Source: Lachnoclostridium sp. An138
GTDB lineage: Bacteria > Bacillota > Clostridia > Lachnospirales > Lachnospiraceae
DNA: 64,000 nucleotides
Direction: 5' to 3'
Assembly (NCBI RefSeq): GCF_002160765.1
Contig: NZ_NFLF01000002.1
Span: 124,001 to 188,000, forward strand
Shown here: one piece after another, positions 1 to 9,240 of the stretch
How positions within the stretch are numbered: the stretch's first letter is position 1
Layout: every line of letters begins with the position of its first letter
The notes under the pieces: generated by a model
What the model was told of the DNA's origin: nothing
Databases searched by the model: none
The model's input: the letters and a program-made list of their open reading frames with translations, nothing else
Made by a program: the position numbers and the translations under genes

Positions 1-300
1 CACCGTCCGGTTCAGATGCGTACATGCCTCCGCGTGGACCGTGATTATATCAGCTCCCGCATCTGCAAACGCGCGGATATAGCGGTCCGGATCGCAGATC
101 ATCAGATGTACGTCAAACACCATCACGGAATTTCTGCGGATCGACTCAATAACTGGAAATCCCAGTGAAAGGCTGGGCACAAAACTTCCATCCATCACGT
201 CAATGTGAAGATACTGCGCTCCTGCGTTCTCCACTCTCTTTACATCCTCGCCAAGGGCCGCGAAATCTGCCGAAAGAATCGACGGTGCCAGTTTGTTCAT
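1..300 (-). CDS. rpe: Ribulose-phosphate 3-epimerase, partial
   Basis: Interconverts ribulose 5-phosphate and xylulose 5-phosphate in the cytosolic pentose phosphate pathway. The first 100 residues are present: the start [19 protein letters not shown], the metal-binding stretch [18 protein letters not shown] and [14 protein letters not shown] are all diagnostic of the TIM-barrel epimerase. The ATG (298-300) is preceded by AGAGGAGG at good spacing. The rest of the gene lies beyond the left edge. It follows rsgA with one base between the rsgA stop and this start, so it is the distal gene seen in the housekeeping operon. Confidence 0.95.
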   Translation of the reverse strand, partial: MNKLAPSILSADFAALGEDVKRVENAGAQYLHIDVMDGSFVPSLSLGFPVIESIRRNSVMVFDVHLMICDPDRYIRAFADAGADIITVHAEACTHLNRTV

Positions 301-301
301 G

Positions 302-1180
302 TCAATACCTCCTCTTGTCTTTCAGTTCGTCATATAAAAGTTTATAGTTCTCGTATCGTATGGGACTGATTCTGCCTTCCGAAAGCGCTTCCTTTACTGC
401 GCAGTCCGGCTCATGAATATGCGCGCAGCCCTGAAAACGGCAGTGTCCCTCATACTCCCCAAACTCCGAAAAAAAGCTTCCCAGCTCTTCTTTTTCCATA
501 TCTGGCAGATAGATAGAACTGAATCCCGGCGTGTCACAGATATAGCTGTCCCCATCCAGGGCGAACAGCTCCGAATGCCGGGTCGTGTGGCGCCCTCTCT
601 CAATCTTTCTGCTGATATCGCCTGTCTCCATTCCTGCTTCCGGCGCCAGAAGATTGATAAGGGAAGATTTCCCCACACCGGACGGACCGGCTACTGACGT
701 AGTCTTTCCTTTCAGCAGTCTCCGGATCTCTTCTACTCCTGCCTGGGTCACCGCGCTGGTAAACCGCACTTCATATCCCGCGTTTATGTAGGTATCCCGA
801 AGCAGCTTCAGTTCCTGCTCCTCCGCGATATCCTGCTTGTTGAAGCAGATCACAGCCGGAACATCCTGGTACTGCATCAGAATCAGGAACCTGTCAAGAA
901 GATTAAAATTCGGCTTTGGCTTTGCCGCCGCAAAAATCACAAGCGCCTGGTCGATATTTGCCACCGCCGGACGGATCAGCTCGTTGGTCCGGGGAAGAAT
1001 TTCTTCAATATTTCCCTCCCTGTCCCGATCGTCCAGTATGGTCATCCGCACATTATCGCCCACAAGGGGCTTTATTTTCTGATTGCGGAAGATTCCTTTT
1101 GCCTTACATTCATAGACGCCGGATTCTCCTGCGTGAACGTAGTAGAATCCGGCAATCCCTTTTATAATCTTTCCCTGCAT
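302..1180 (-). CDS. rsgA: Ribosome small-subunit-dependent GTPase A
   Basis: Late-stage 30S assembly GTPase. An N-terminal OB fold is followed by a circularly permuted GTPase domain with G4 (NKQD) before G1 (GPSGVGKSS) and G3 (DTPG), and a C-terminal zinc knuckle with Cys/His residues in [14 protein letters not shown]. About 292 residues, normal for the family. An in-frame GTG at 1187-1189 could add three residues, but the ATG at 1178-1180 has a GAGAG ribosome site and gives the usual MQGKI start. It lies between the PASTA kinase and rpe, an order common in Firmicutes. Confidence 0.95.
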   Translation of the reverse strand: MQGKIIKGIAGFYYVHAGESGVYECKAKGIFRNQKIKPLVGDNVRMTILDDRDREGNIEEILPRTNELIRPAVANIDQALVIFAAAKPKPNFNLLDRFLILMQYQDVPAVICFNKQDIAEEQELKLLRDTYINAGYEVRFTSAVTQAGVEEIRRLLKGKTTSVAGPSGVGKSSLINLLAPEAGMETGDISRKIERGRHTTRHSELFALDGDSYICDTPGFSSIYLPDMEKEELGSFFSEFGEYEGHCRFQGCAHIHEPDCAVKEALSEGRISPIRYENYKLLYDELKDKRRY

Positions 1181-1191
1181 CAATTTCACTC

Positions 1192-3645
1192 TCAGGTCCC
1201 GGTCTGGCCGCCGGTACCCGAACTGCTCTCTGAACCGTCAGAGGGCGTAGTCGGTTCCGATGGCGTGGTCGGGTTCGTGGGCGTCAGTCCTGTCTTTCCG
1301 CATTCTGTACACTTGCCGCTTGCATCCACATTGGGATGCAGGCAGACGCCCCGGCTGATGACCACATTGATAGTGGTTCCCACATTCTGCGTGCCGCTGG
1401 GACTGCAGGATATTATTTTGTCTTTCGCGATGCTGTCGCTGTATTCATAGGTTCTGTTTCCAACTACAAAGCCCCGGTTCGTGATCTCATTCACGTCTGC
1501 TCCGGCTCCGGGAACCTGTGCTGTCTTCACCGGCTCCGGTCCAAGGCTGACTACAATATTCACAGTGCTGCCCGGAGCTACCGTGCTGCCGTTTCCGGGG
1601 TTATAGGAAATCACATTTCCTTTCGGCACGGTATCACTGTAAGCTTCAGAACGGGAGACCTTCAGTCCCTTTCCGGTCAGGTAATTGGTGACCGCGCTCT
1701 CACTGCTTCCATCCTTCTCAGCGTTTCCGATATAGACATTCTCCTGTCCTCTGCTGACCACATAGCTGACATTTGTTCCCTTATCCACCATGCTTCCGGC
1801 CGAAGGATTCTGAGAAATGATATAACCTTCCGCTACTGTATCGCTGTACTCCTGACTTACAGAACCGGAGCCCAGTCCTGCTGCGCTCAGAAGAGACTTG
1901 GCTTCAGACTCTGTGCGGTTTGTCAGGGTCGGAACAGCCACCTGCGCGTCAGCCTCGCTGCCCTTGCTGATCACCACCTTCACCACGCTGCCTTTGGCTA
2001 CCTTCTCTCCGGCTGAGGGAGATGTGGAGATCACTCTTCCGGAAGCCACATCGTCGCTGTAGGATTCCGATATATCCGCGCTGAGTCCCAGCGCTGTCAG
2101 CGAACTTTCCGCCTGTGTCTGTGATTTTCCTTCCAGATCCGGCACTTCAATTTCAGAGCCGTCTCCGCAGATATCCACAACAATCGTCGTATGGGCTTCT
2201 ACCTCGGTCCCCGCGTCCACGCTCTGGCTGATAATCTGGCCTGCTTCATATTCGTCGGAAGAGCGCGTCTCACCCACGTCAATACCCAGTCCCAACTCAT
2301 TCAGCGCTTCTTTTGCCTCCGCGTAGCTCTTGCCCAGAAGATTCGGAACCTCGACATTTTCCTCAAGGACATCCTCTATCTCTGTATTTTCACTGTTATT
2401 ATCGCTGCTGCCGGAACCGCCTCTGCCTCCAAATACCTGCACGAGAATTACAATAATAATAATCACAATAATGACTCCGGCCGCAATGCCGCCGATCATC
2501 ATGATCTTCTCCAGCTTCGGATCGAGAATTCCGCCTTCTTCATCGTCGTCCTCGTCATCGTCCTTATCGTCATCCTCGTCATCCGGATCATATTCGTCGT
2601 CATCGTAATCGTCGTCATCATATTCATCATCGTCATACTCATCATCATAATCGTCGTCGTCATCCTCGCCGTCATTCATATGATCCAGATAAGCATAACG
2701 GGATTCGGCATCATCCTCATCCTGAGGAATCCTGCCGGTCTCTCTTTTAATCCTGGAAATCTCATCCCTGGTGATGGCCACTGTCTTGGCTCCGTCAGGC
2801 ACAACCTCTTTCACAAAGTTGACGTCCGGGGTCAGCAGAGACTGCTTCAGATCCGCAATCAGCTCCGTCACGTTGGCATACCGGCGGTCCGGACTCTTTT
2901 CCGTACATTTCAGAATGATATGCTCCAGGCTTACGGGAATATCAGACGCATAGACCCGGGGCGACACAATATCCTCCTGCAGATGCTTCACCGCCACGAC
3001 CACTGTCGTCTCTCCGTCAAAAGGCACACGTCCGGTCACCATCTCATACATGACGATACCCAGAGAATAGATATCGCTCTTGGCATCACTGTAGCCGCCT
3101 CTGGCCTGCTCCGGAGACGTGTAGTGCACGGAACCCATGGCGTCCGCCGTGTTGGTATTGGAAGATACAGACTTTGCGATTCCAAAATCTGTCACTTTTA
3201 CTTTCCCCTCACGGGAAATAATGATGTTCTGAGGCTTGATATCCCGGTGTACAATCTGATTGTTGTGCGCAACCTCCAGACCGGACGCCACCTGAATGGC
3301 AATGCTGGTAGCTTCTTTTACCGTCAGCCTGCCTTTTTTCTCAATATAAGTCTTCAGGGTGATGCCTTCCACCAGCTCCATCACAATATAATTGATGTTC
3401 TGCTCATCACCCACATCATACACATTTACAATATTCGGATGAGCCAGGGCGGCAGCCGCCTGGGCCTCCTCCTTAAACTTGCGGACAAAATTTCTGTCCT
3501 CTACAAACTCATCCTTCAAAACCTTCACCGCCACAAAACGGTTCAGCTTATGATCCTTTCCCTTAAAGACCTCTGCCATGCCGCCGGAGCCTATTTTCTC
3601 CAGAATTTCATAGCGATCTCCTAAAAACATTCCTATTCTAACCAT
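1192..3645 (-). CDS. prkC: PASTA-domain Ser/Thr protein kinase
   Basis: Membrane eukaryotic-type kinase that senses muropeptides/lipid II and controls cell-wall growth and dormancy exit in Firmicutes. Kinase domain at residues 10-270: glycine loop GSGGMAEV, Lys41, HRDIKPQN (133-140), DFG (153-155). Residues about 325-370 are an almost uninterrupted Asp/Glu/Tyr linker, followed by a transmembrane helix (about 383-404) and five PASTA-like repeats outside the cell. After the last repeat comes a Cys-His/Cys-Cys knuckle (CLHPNVDASGKCTECG), then a Thr/Ser/Gly tail; both additions are unusual. The ATG has GAGGTG upstream. Paired with the adjacent PP2C phosphatase gene, 75 bases upstream. Confidence 0.96.
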   Translation of the reverse strand: MVRIGMFLGDRYEILEKIGSGGMAEVFKGKDHKLNRFVAVKVLKDEFVEDRNFVRKFKEEAQAAAALAHPNIVNVYDVGDEQNINYIVMELVEGITLKTYIEKKGRLTVKEATSIAIQVASGLEVAHNNQIVHRDIKPQNIIISREGKVKVTDFGIAKSVSSNTNTADAMGSVHYTSPEQARGGYSDAKSDIYSLGIVMYEMVTGRVPFDGETTVVVAVKHLQEDIVSPRVYASDIPVSLEHIILKCTEKSPDRRYANVTELIADLKQSLLTPDVNFVKEVVPDGAKTVAITRDEISRIKRETGRIPQDEDDAESRYAYLDHMNDGEDDDDDYDDEYDDDEYDDDDYDDDEYDPDDEDDDKDDDEDDDEEGGILDPKLEKIMMIGGIAAGVIIVIIIIVILVQVFGGRGGSGSSDNNSENTEIEDVLEENVEVPNLLGKSYAEAKEALNELGLGIDVGETRSSDEYEAGQIISQSVDAGTEVEAHTTIVVDICGDGSEIEVPDLEGKSQTQAESSLTALGLSADISESYSDDVASGRVISTSPSAGEKVAKGSVVKVVISKGSEADAQVAVPTLTNRTESEAKSLLSAAGLGSGSVSQEYSDTVAEGYIISQNPSAGSMVDKGTNVSYVVSRGQENVYIGNAEKDGSSESAVTNYLTGKGLKVSRSEAYSDTVPKGNVISYNPGNGSTVAPGSTVNIVVSLGPEPVKTAQVPGAGADVNEITNRGFVVGNRTYEYSDSIAKDKIISCSPSGTQNVGTTINVVISRGVCLHPNVDASGKCTECGKTGLTPTNPTTPSEPTTPSDGSESSSGTGGQTGT

Positions 3646-3720
3646 TTCTTCACCTCATCATCCCTGATCCTGTTCTATATCCACGGGCTTCAAGCTTAAG
3701 ACCATCTGTGCCTGCCTGGC

Positions 3721-4446
3721 TTATGCCGATTCAATCAGCACAACGGCGATATTGTCTTTTCCGCCGTTCCGGTTTGCCTCTCTCACCAGTTCCTCGGCGC
3801 CTGAACGGAGATCTGTTCTCCGATCCAGAATTTCCTTAATCTGTGCGTCTTCCAGCATATTGCTCAGCCCATCCGAGCACAGCAGCAGGCATTCGCCTTT
3901 TTCCAGCTTTGTATCGAAGTAATCCGGCTCTACAGTCTCGGATACCCCGATGGCCCTTGTAATAATGTTTTTCTCGGGATGATTCCGGGCTTCCTCTTTT
4001 GAAATCTCTCCCATGCGGACCATCTCTTCCACCAGAGAATGATCCTCTGTAATCTGCTCAATCGTTCCGCCGATTTTATAGAGACGGCTGTCTCCCACGT
4101 TGGCAACATACGCGGTGTCATCCTGCACCGTAACGGCCACCAGCGTCGTTCCCATGCCTGCGTAAGCCGGCGATTCCCCCGCCTTCTCTATCAGCTTCTG
4201 ATTCGCATACTGAAATGCGCCTTTTAAAATCTGAAACGGAATCTTCTGCATACTTTTTGTGACCGCTTCGCAGACCCGCGAAACCGTATACTCGGAGGCC
4301 AGATCGCCTGCCCTGTGACCGCCCATACCATCTGCCACCAGAAACAGATTCGGCAGATTTCCCATGGGTTCTTCTGATAAAAAAATATAATCCTGATTGA
4401 TGTCCCGGCATCGGCCGACATCTTTCATGCCCCAGGCTCTCAGCAT
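3721..4446 (-). CDS. prpC: PP2C-family Ser/Thr phosphatase
   Basis: Manganese-dependent phosphatase that reverses phosphorylation by the neighbouring PASTA kinase. All PP2C motifs are visible: RDINQD near the start, DGMGGHRAG, GTTLVAV, VGDSRLY, LLLCSDGLSN and GGKDNIAVVL near the end. 241 residues, typical of the stand-alone bacterial PrpC/Stp type, with no membrane segment. The ATG overlaps the last 7 bases of rlmN (stop TGA at 4440-4442), so the two are probably translationally coupled. Confidence 0.96.
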   Translation of the reverse strand: MLRAWGMKDVGRCRDINQDYIFLSEEPMGNLPNLFLVADGMGGHRAGDLASEYTVSRVCEAVTKSMQKIPFQILKGAFQYANQKLIEKAGESPAYAGMGTTLVAVTVQDDTAYVANVGDSRLYKIGGTIEQITEDHSLVEEMVRMGEISKEEARNHPEKNIITRAIGVSETVEPDYFDTKLEKGECLLLCSDGLSNMLEDAQIKEILDRRTDLRSGAEELVREANRNGGKDNIAVVLIESA

Positions 4447-5516
4447 TCGTCTCCTCCTTTCTTTGGTTTGGCGTGTTCTTCATCCAGATATCTCCGGCGC
4501 AGCTGCCCGCAGGCACCATCGATATCCCGGCCCATTTCTCTTCTAATAGTAACATTAATTCCGTATTTTTCAAGTTCCTTTTTGAAATTGCCGATAACTT
4601 TTTTGTCCGGCTGCACGTACTTTCGCTCCGTCACAGGGTTCACCGGAATCAGATTTATGTGGCTGTGAAGGGGCCTGGCAAGAGCCGCGAGACGCTCCGC
4701 GTCCTCTGGATGATCGTTGACTCTGCCCACCAGGCTGTACTCAAAAGTCAGCCGCCTTCCTGTCTTTTCAAAATAATACGCGCAGGCGTCCAGTACCTCG
4801 GGCAGGCTGTATTTCCGGGCAATGGGCATCAGCTCCTCCCGTTTTTCCTGCTCAGCCGCATGCAGAGACAGGGCCAGAGTAATGGAAAGATCCTCGTCTG
4901 CCAGCTCCCGAATCCGCGGAACGATTCCGCAGGTGGACACGGTAATGTTTCTCTGGCTGATGTGCAGGCCGTGCTCATCAGACAAAATTCGGATAAACCG
5001 CAGCAGATTCTCATAGTTATCCAGCGGTTCCCCGGTCCCCATAACCACCACATTGGATACCCGCTCGCCCGTGTCCTTCTGAATCTGATAAATCTGGTCC
5101 AGCATTTCCGATGCCTTCAGATTTCTTACCAGGCCGCCTATGGTAGAGGCGCAGAACCGGCAGCCCATCCGGCAGCCGGCCTGTGAGGAAATACAGACCG
5201 AGTTTCCATGATGATACCGCATCAGCACACTCTCGATTACATTTCCGTCCGCCAGGCGAAACAGATATTTGCAGGTTCCATCCAGCTTCGATCTCTGTAC
5301 TTCTACGATCTCCAGATTTGTATAATCATATTCTGATCCCAGCGCTTCCCTCAGGCTCTTTGAAATATTTGTCATTTCCTCAAAGCCCCCGGCCAGCCGC
5401 TGATGCATCCAGCCGTAAATCTGATCGGCCCGGAATGCTTTTTCTCCTCTGTCAAGGAGTTCTTTTCGAAGCTCCTCTCTGGTGAGAGATTTGATATCTC
5501 TGTCTTCCATAACCAT
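4440..5516 (-). CDS. rlmN: 23S rRNA (adenine2503-C2)-methyltransferase, radical SAM
   Basis: Dual-specificity radical-SAM enzyme that methylates C2 of A2503 in 23S rRNA and A37 of some tRNAs. The [4Fe-4S] motif CRMGCRFC uses Cys115, Cys119 and Cys122; GTGEPLDN binds SAM, and the C-terminal Cys336 (GACGQL) is the resolving cysteine. Length 358 is normal. The start is MVMEDRD or the third-codon ATG MEDRD; neither has a strong ribosome site, so the start is uncertain by two codons. Confidence 0.96.
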   Translation of the reverse strand: MVMEDRDIKSLTREELRKELLDRGEKAFRADQIYGWMHQRLAGGFEEMTNISKSLREALGSEYDYTNLEIVEVQRSKLDGTCKYLFRLADGNVIESVLMRYHHGNSVCISSQAGCRMGCRFCASTIGGLVRNLKASEMLDQIYQIQKDTGERVSNVVVMGTGEPLDNYENLLRFIRILSDEHGLHISQRNITVSTCGIVPRIRELADEDLSITLALSLHAAEQEKREELMPIARKYSLPEVLDACAYYFEKTGRRLTFEYSLVGRVNDHPEDAERLAALARPLHSHINLIPVNPVTERKYVQPDKKVIGNFKKELEKYGINVTIRREMGRDIDGACGQLRRRYLDEEHAKPKKGGDEC

Positions 5517-5537
5517 TGCTACCCATGTTTTCTTAAT

Positions 5538-6935
5538 CTAGCAGTCTTCCCGCCGCGCCGGATGCTCCGCAAAAGGTTTCCTTCTGAATTTTGCGATAAA
5601 AAAACCGTCGCACCGGTGAATTCCCGGCAGAAGCTGCAGATATCCTTTATGTATGCTTCCGCCGGCCGCCTTTTCTGCCAGCTCCTCCGGCAGACAATCT
5701 TCCAGAGAAATCGCCTCATAGGGAAACCGCTCCAGAAACCAGCGGACATTTTCCTCATTCTCCGCCTGACTGATTGTACAGGTGCTGTAAAGAAGGATTC
5801 CGCCCGGCTTCACATAAGACTGAACTGTTCCGAGAATGTTTCTCTGCAAAGCTGCCAGCTCTTCCTGCTGCTCCCGGCTCACTCTGTATTTCAAATCCGT
5901 CTTTTTACCCAGAACTCCCAGCCCTGAGCATGGCAGATCCGCAATCAGCACATCCGCCTTATTTTCCGAATCTTCATCAGGCGCGCAGGCGTCCCGGACA
6001 GAAATCTGCACATTCTCCGCCCGCATACGTTCCACATTTTCCCGAATCAGCTCCGCCTTATAGTCCGTCAAATCCCGGGCGTCCACAAAACCGTCTTTTC
6101 CGGTCTTTTCCGAAAGAAACAGGCTCTTCCCCCCGGGAGCGGCGCATACATCCATGCAGTAATCTCCCGGTCTTACGCCTGCTGCTTCCACAGCCAGCAT
6201 GGAACTGACATCCTGTACCTGAAACAGGCCTTCCCGGAATTCCGGCAGGGCTCCCAGATAATCATAACCTTCTATCTGAAGGGCACAGGAAAGATAAGGC
6301 GCGCTGCTCACGGAGACGCCCCTCTCCTCAAGCCGCCGCGTCAGTTCCTCCGGTGTAATCCGGTTTCTGTTTACGCGGATGACCGTAGGACGTTCCTCAT
6401 AAAAAGCAGCCAGCATCTTTTCTGCCGTCTCTCTGCCATAAATCTTCAGCCAGTCTTCCACAATCCATTCCGGCATGGAATACCGGACCGAAAGATACCG
6501 GACAGGCTGCTCTTTGGAGGGATATTCTATCTCCTGCAGGTGCCTTGCGATATTCCGGAGAACCCCGTTTACAAAGCCTTTCAGCTGCCGGAACCCTTTC
6601 TTCTGGGCCAGCTTTACCGCCTCGTTGCAGACCGCCGCGTCCGGCACGCTGTCCATAAACCGCAGCTGATAAACAGACATCCGCAGAATCTCCCGAATCA
6701 CCGGCTTCTGCTTTCGGACCTTGACGCTGGAAAACTGATCAATCACATAATCCAGCCAGATACGCCGCTCCAGCGTTCCTTCCACCAGTCTTGTCAGAAA
6801 TGAGCGCTCCTGCTTTTCCAGATACTGATATTTTTCCAGTACATTCCGAAGGGCGACATGGCTGTACTCCACGCCGCCCGATACCTCCAGCAGTATGCCA
6901 AGGGCCAGTTCCCGGACGTCTGTTCCTTTAGTCAC
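5538..6935 (-). CDS. rsmB: 16S rRNA (cytosine967-C5)-methyltransferase
   Basis: Methylates C967 of 16S rRNA. An N-terminal NusB-like RNA-binding domain (about residues 1-135) precedes a Rossmann-fold methyltransferase with the SAM motif VCAAPGGKS, the catalytic pair DLPCSGLG and STCTISQ, and the usual C-terminal GFFIAKF. I place the start at the GTG 6933-6935 because it follows TTGGAGGAAGG at good spacing; a TTG fifteen bases upstream has no ribosome site. The start overlaps the end of the metalloprotease gene by 8 bases. Confidence 0.95.
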   Translation of the reverse strand: MTKGTDVRELALGILLEVSGGVEYSHVALRNVLEKYQYLEKQERSFLTRLVEGTLERRIWLDYVIDQFSSVKVRKQKPVIREILRMSVYQLRFMDSVPDAAVCNEAVKLAQKKGFRQLKGFVNGVLRNIARHLQEIEYPSKEQPVRYLSVRYSMPEWIVEDWLKIYGRETAEKMLAAFYEERPTVIRVNRNRITPEELTRRLEERGVSVSSAPYLSCALQIEGYDYLGALPEFREGLFQVQDVSSMLAVEAAGVRPGDYCMDVCAAPGGKSLFLSEKTGKDGFVDARDLTDYKAELIRENVERMRAENVQISVRDACAPDEDSENKADVLIADLPCSGLGVLGKKTDLKYRVSREQQEELAALQRNILGTVQSYVKPGGILLYSTCTISQAENEENVRWFLERFPYEAISLEDCLPEELAEKAAGGSIHKGYLQLLPGIHRCDGFFIAKFRRKPFAEHPARREDC

Positions 6936-7635
6936 GATCCCTTCCTCCAAAAAGCAGAATCAGACGGAGCAGAGACAGAATGGACGCCGCCGCTGCCGCC
7001 ACATAAGTCATGGCCGCCGCGTTCAGGACCTTTCTGGTCTGCCTGATTTCATCCCCGTAAAGAATTCCTGTATTACCAAGGATCTGGATCGCGCGGCTGG
7101 AGGCGTCAAACTCCACCGGCAGCGTCACCAGCTGAAACAGCACACCCAGAGAAAACAGCAGAATTCCCAGGTTTACCAGGAAATGACTGCTTCCGAAAAT
7201 CAGTCCGATGATAATAATCGGCCAGGCCGCCATCGTTCCGAAATTTGCCACCGGAACCAGGGAATTACGGATGCGCAGAGGCGCGTAATCCTTCTGGTCC
7301 TGAACCGCATGGCCGCACTCGTGGGCCGCCACGCCCACGGCCGCCACCGACGCGGAACCGTAGACCGTATCCGATAGGCGCAGCACACGGTTTTTGGGAT
7401 CGTAATGATCCGTCAAATCCCCGGAAATATGCTCAATTCTCACATCGTACAGTCCTGCGGAATGCAGAATTCTCTCTGCTGCCTGTGCTCCTGTAAGACC
7501 TGACATGCTGCGCACCCGGCTGTATTTTGAATAGGTCGTCTTTACCTTTGCCGAAGCCCACAGAGAAATAATTACACCGATAATCACCAGAATATAAGTC
7601 GGGTCCCAATACCGATAATAATAACCATATGGCAT
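6928..7635 (-). CDS. Membrane zinc metallopeptidase, YugP-like (Zn_peptidase_2)
   Basis: Predicted integral-membrane zinc protease of unknown substrate. The HECGH motif (His105, Glu106, His109) follows a short cytosolic stretch; an N-terminal helix at about residues 12-29 and two to three C-terminal hydrophobic helices anchor the protein. Length 235 is normal for the YugP family. The ATG is preceded by AAGGAGATG. It sits between fmt and rsmB, a placement often seen in Clostridia. The 166-base gap towards fmt holds two short imperfect hairpins (7663-7684 and 7698-7720) without a clear T-tract. Confidence 0.92.
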   Translation of the reverse strand: MPYGYYYRYWDPTYILVIIGVIISLWASAKVKTTYSKYSRVRSMSGLTGAQAAERILHSAGLYDVRIEHISGDLTDHYDPKNRVLRLSDTVYGSASVAAVGVAAHECGHAVQDQKDYAPLRIRNSLVPVANFGTMAAWPIIIIGLIFGSSHFLVNLGILLFSLGVLFQLVTLPVEFDASSRAIQILGNTGILYGDEIRQTRKVLNAAAMTYVAAAAASILSLLRLILLFGGRDRD

Positions 7636-7801
7636 ATACGTTCATCTCCTTGCTTTTTTCGCAGAACTGCCGTCCGGCGGTTCTGTCTCCCGTATGGCAG
7701 ATGCTCTTTTTCCGCATCTGTGTTATTGTGTCCCAAAATCTATCATATCCGGATAGAAGAATGTACCGTTTTATATTCTTCCCTCCGGCAGCTTTCTTCT
7801 G

Positions 7802-8734
7802 TCAGCCCAGCCGCTGTCCCGGCTCAAGATGATACCCCCGCAGGAACGCGGCCGCATCCATCCTTTTTTTACCCTGAAGCTGAAGCTCTGTGATTTTCAG
7901 AGTTCCTTCCCCGCAGGCCACATAAAAGGCGTCTTTCGCCACCTCTGTAATCTCTCCGCAGACAGCTCCTTCGTCTTTCTTTCCGCATACATCTGCGGCC
8001 CAGATTTTCAAAGTTTTGTCTCCAAGCCGTGTGTAGGCGCTGGGCCAGGGATTCAGACCCCGAATCAGCCTCTCCAGCTCCGCAGCGCTTCTGCGGAAGT
8101 CCAGCTCTCCCATTTCCTTGGTCAGCATCTTTGCGTATTCCGTCGTGGACTCGCCCTGCTTTTCCGGCTTTAATTCACCCTTTTCCAGCTTCTCCAGCGC
8201 TTCCACGCACAGAGACGCTCCCAGGGCGCTGATTTTCTCAAACAGGCTGCCGCTGGTCTCTTTTTCTTCCAGCGCCACCGTTCCTTTCAGCAGCATATCG
8301 CCCGTATCCAGGCCCTCGTCCATCTGCATGATGGTCACGCCGCTCTCCTTTTCTCCATCGATAACAGCCCACTGGATGGGGGCCGCTCCCCGGTATTTCG
8401 GCAGAAGAGAGCCGTGCACATTGATGCAGCCGTATTTTTTCATATGAAGAACCGCCGGCGGCACAATCTGCCCATAGGCGATTACTACAATCACATCTGC
8501 CGGCGTATCCTCCAGCACCTTTACTGTCTCCGGGTCCCGGAGCTTTTTCGGCTGAAAAACCTTCAGACCATGCCGCAGAGCCGCCGTCTTCACTGCCGTG
8601 GGAGCCAGCTCATGCCCCCGCCCTTTGGGTTTATCCGGCTGAGAAACCACCAGTGTAATCTCGTGGCCGGCCCGGACCAGCGCGTCCAGCGTTCCCACAG
8701 AAAAATCCGGCGTTCCCATAAAAATAATCTTCAT
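7802..8734 (-). CDS. fmt: Methionyl-tRNA formyltransferase
   Basis: Formylates initiator Met-tRNA using 10-formyltetrahydrofolate. It begins MKIIFMGTPDFSVGTLDAL and contains the catalytic NVHGSLLPKYRGAAPIQ segment and GVTIMQMDEGLDTGDML, then the C-terminal OB-like tRNA-binding domain; 310 residues. The chosen ATG (8732-8734) has GAGGAG seven bases upstream; a longer reading frame exists but overlaps def and lacks homology. It follows def by four bases, the classic def-fmt pair that adds and later removes the formyl group. Confidence 0.97.
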   Translation of the reverse strand: MKIIFMGTPDFSVGTLDALVRAGHEITLVVSQPDKPKGRGHELAPTAVKTAALRHGLKVFQPKKLRDPETVKVLEDTPADVIVVIAYGQIVPPAVLHMKKYGCINVHGSLLPKYRGAAPIQWAVIDGEKESGVTIMQMDEGLDTGDMLLKGTVALEEKETSGSLFEKISALGASLCVEALEKLEKGELKPEKQGESTTEYAKMLTKEMGELDFRRSAAELERLIRGLNPWPSAYTRLGDKTLKIWAADVCGKKDEGAVCGEITEVAKDAFYVACGEGTLKITELQLQGKKRMDAAAFLRGYHLEPGQRLG

Positions 8735-8738
8735 GCAA

Positions 8739-9221
8739 TCACTCCTCGTCTTCGTCGTCAGCAGCCCCCACCTCATAGAGGTCGCCTTCCACCAGGTCCA
8801 CATACATCACGCCGTCCAGATGATCCAGCTCATGGCAGATGGCCCGGGCCAGAAGCCCTTCTCCTTCCACCTCATACCGTTCCATCTTTTCATTCCACGC
8901 CTCAGCCTTCACATAATTCGGCCGTTTCACGATTCCGGCCTTGCCAGGCACGCTTAAGCAGCCTTCGCTTCCGCTCTGCTCATCCCGGGTCTCCAGAATC
9001 TTCGGATTTATCATGGTATATGGAGTTCCATCCACATCGATGACCACAATCCGCTTCAGGATGCCCACCTGCGGAGCCGCAAGTCCTACGCCCTGGGCTT
9101 CATACATGGTGTCATACATGTCGTGAATCAGCTCCTCAAGCCTCGGAGTCATCTCCTTTACCTCCCGGCATTTTTTACGGAGAATGTCGTCTCCCAGTTC
9201 TCTGATATTTCTGATAGCCAT
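8739..9221 (-). CDS. def: Peptide deformylase
   Basis: Removes the formyl group from nascent proteins; an iron or zinc metalloenzyme. The three motifs are intact: GVGLAAPQVG (45-54), EGCLSVPG with metal ligand Cys88, and HELDH (His130, Glu131, His134). 160 residues with an acidic tail (ADDEDEE). It lies between priA and fmt, with the fmt ribosome site inside its 3' end. Confidence 0.97.
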   Translation of the reverse strand: MAIRNIRELGDDILRKKCREVKEMTPRLEELIHDMYDTMYEAQGVGLAAPQVGILKRIVVIDVDGTPYTMINPKILETRDEQSGSEGCLSVPGKAGIVKRPNYVKAEAWNEKMERYEVEGEGLLARAICHELDHLDGVMYVDLVEGDLYEVGAADDEDEE

Positions 9222-9240
9222 ACTTTTCTTCCTCCCACAG

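Noticed and set aside
2191-3624. A 477-codon plus-strand reading frame opposite the PASTA kinase
   Set aside because: It mirrors the Asp-rich linker and kinase domain, has no ribosome site or homology, and gives low-complexity Val/Ile runs; the minus-strand kinase is certain.
7663-7720. Terminator between the metalloprotease gene and fmt
   Set aside because: Two short hairpins are present, but neither is followed by a T-run in the direction of transcription.
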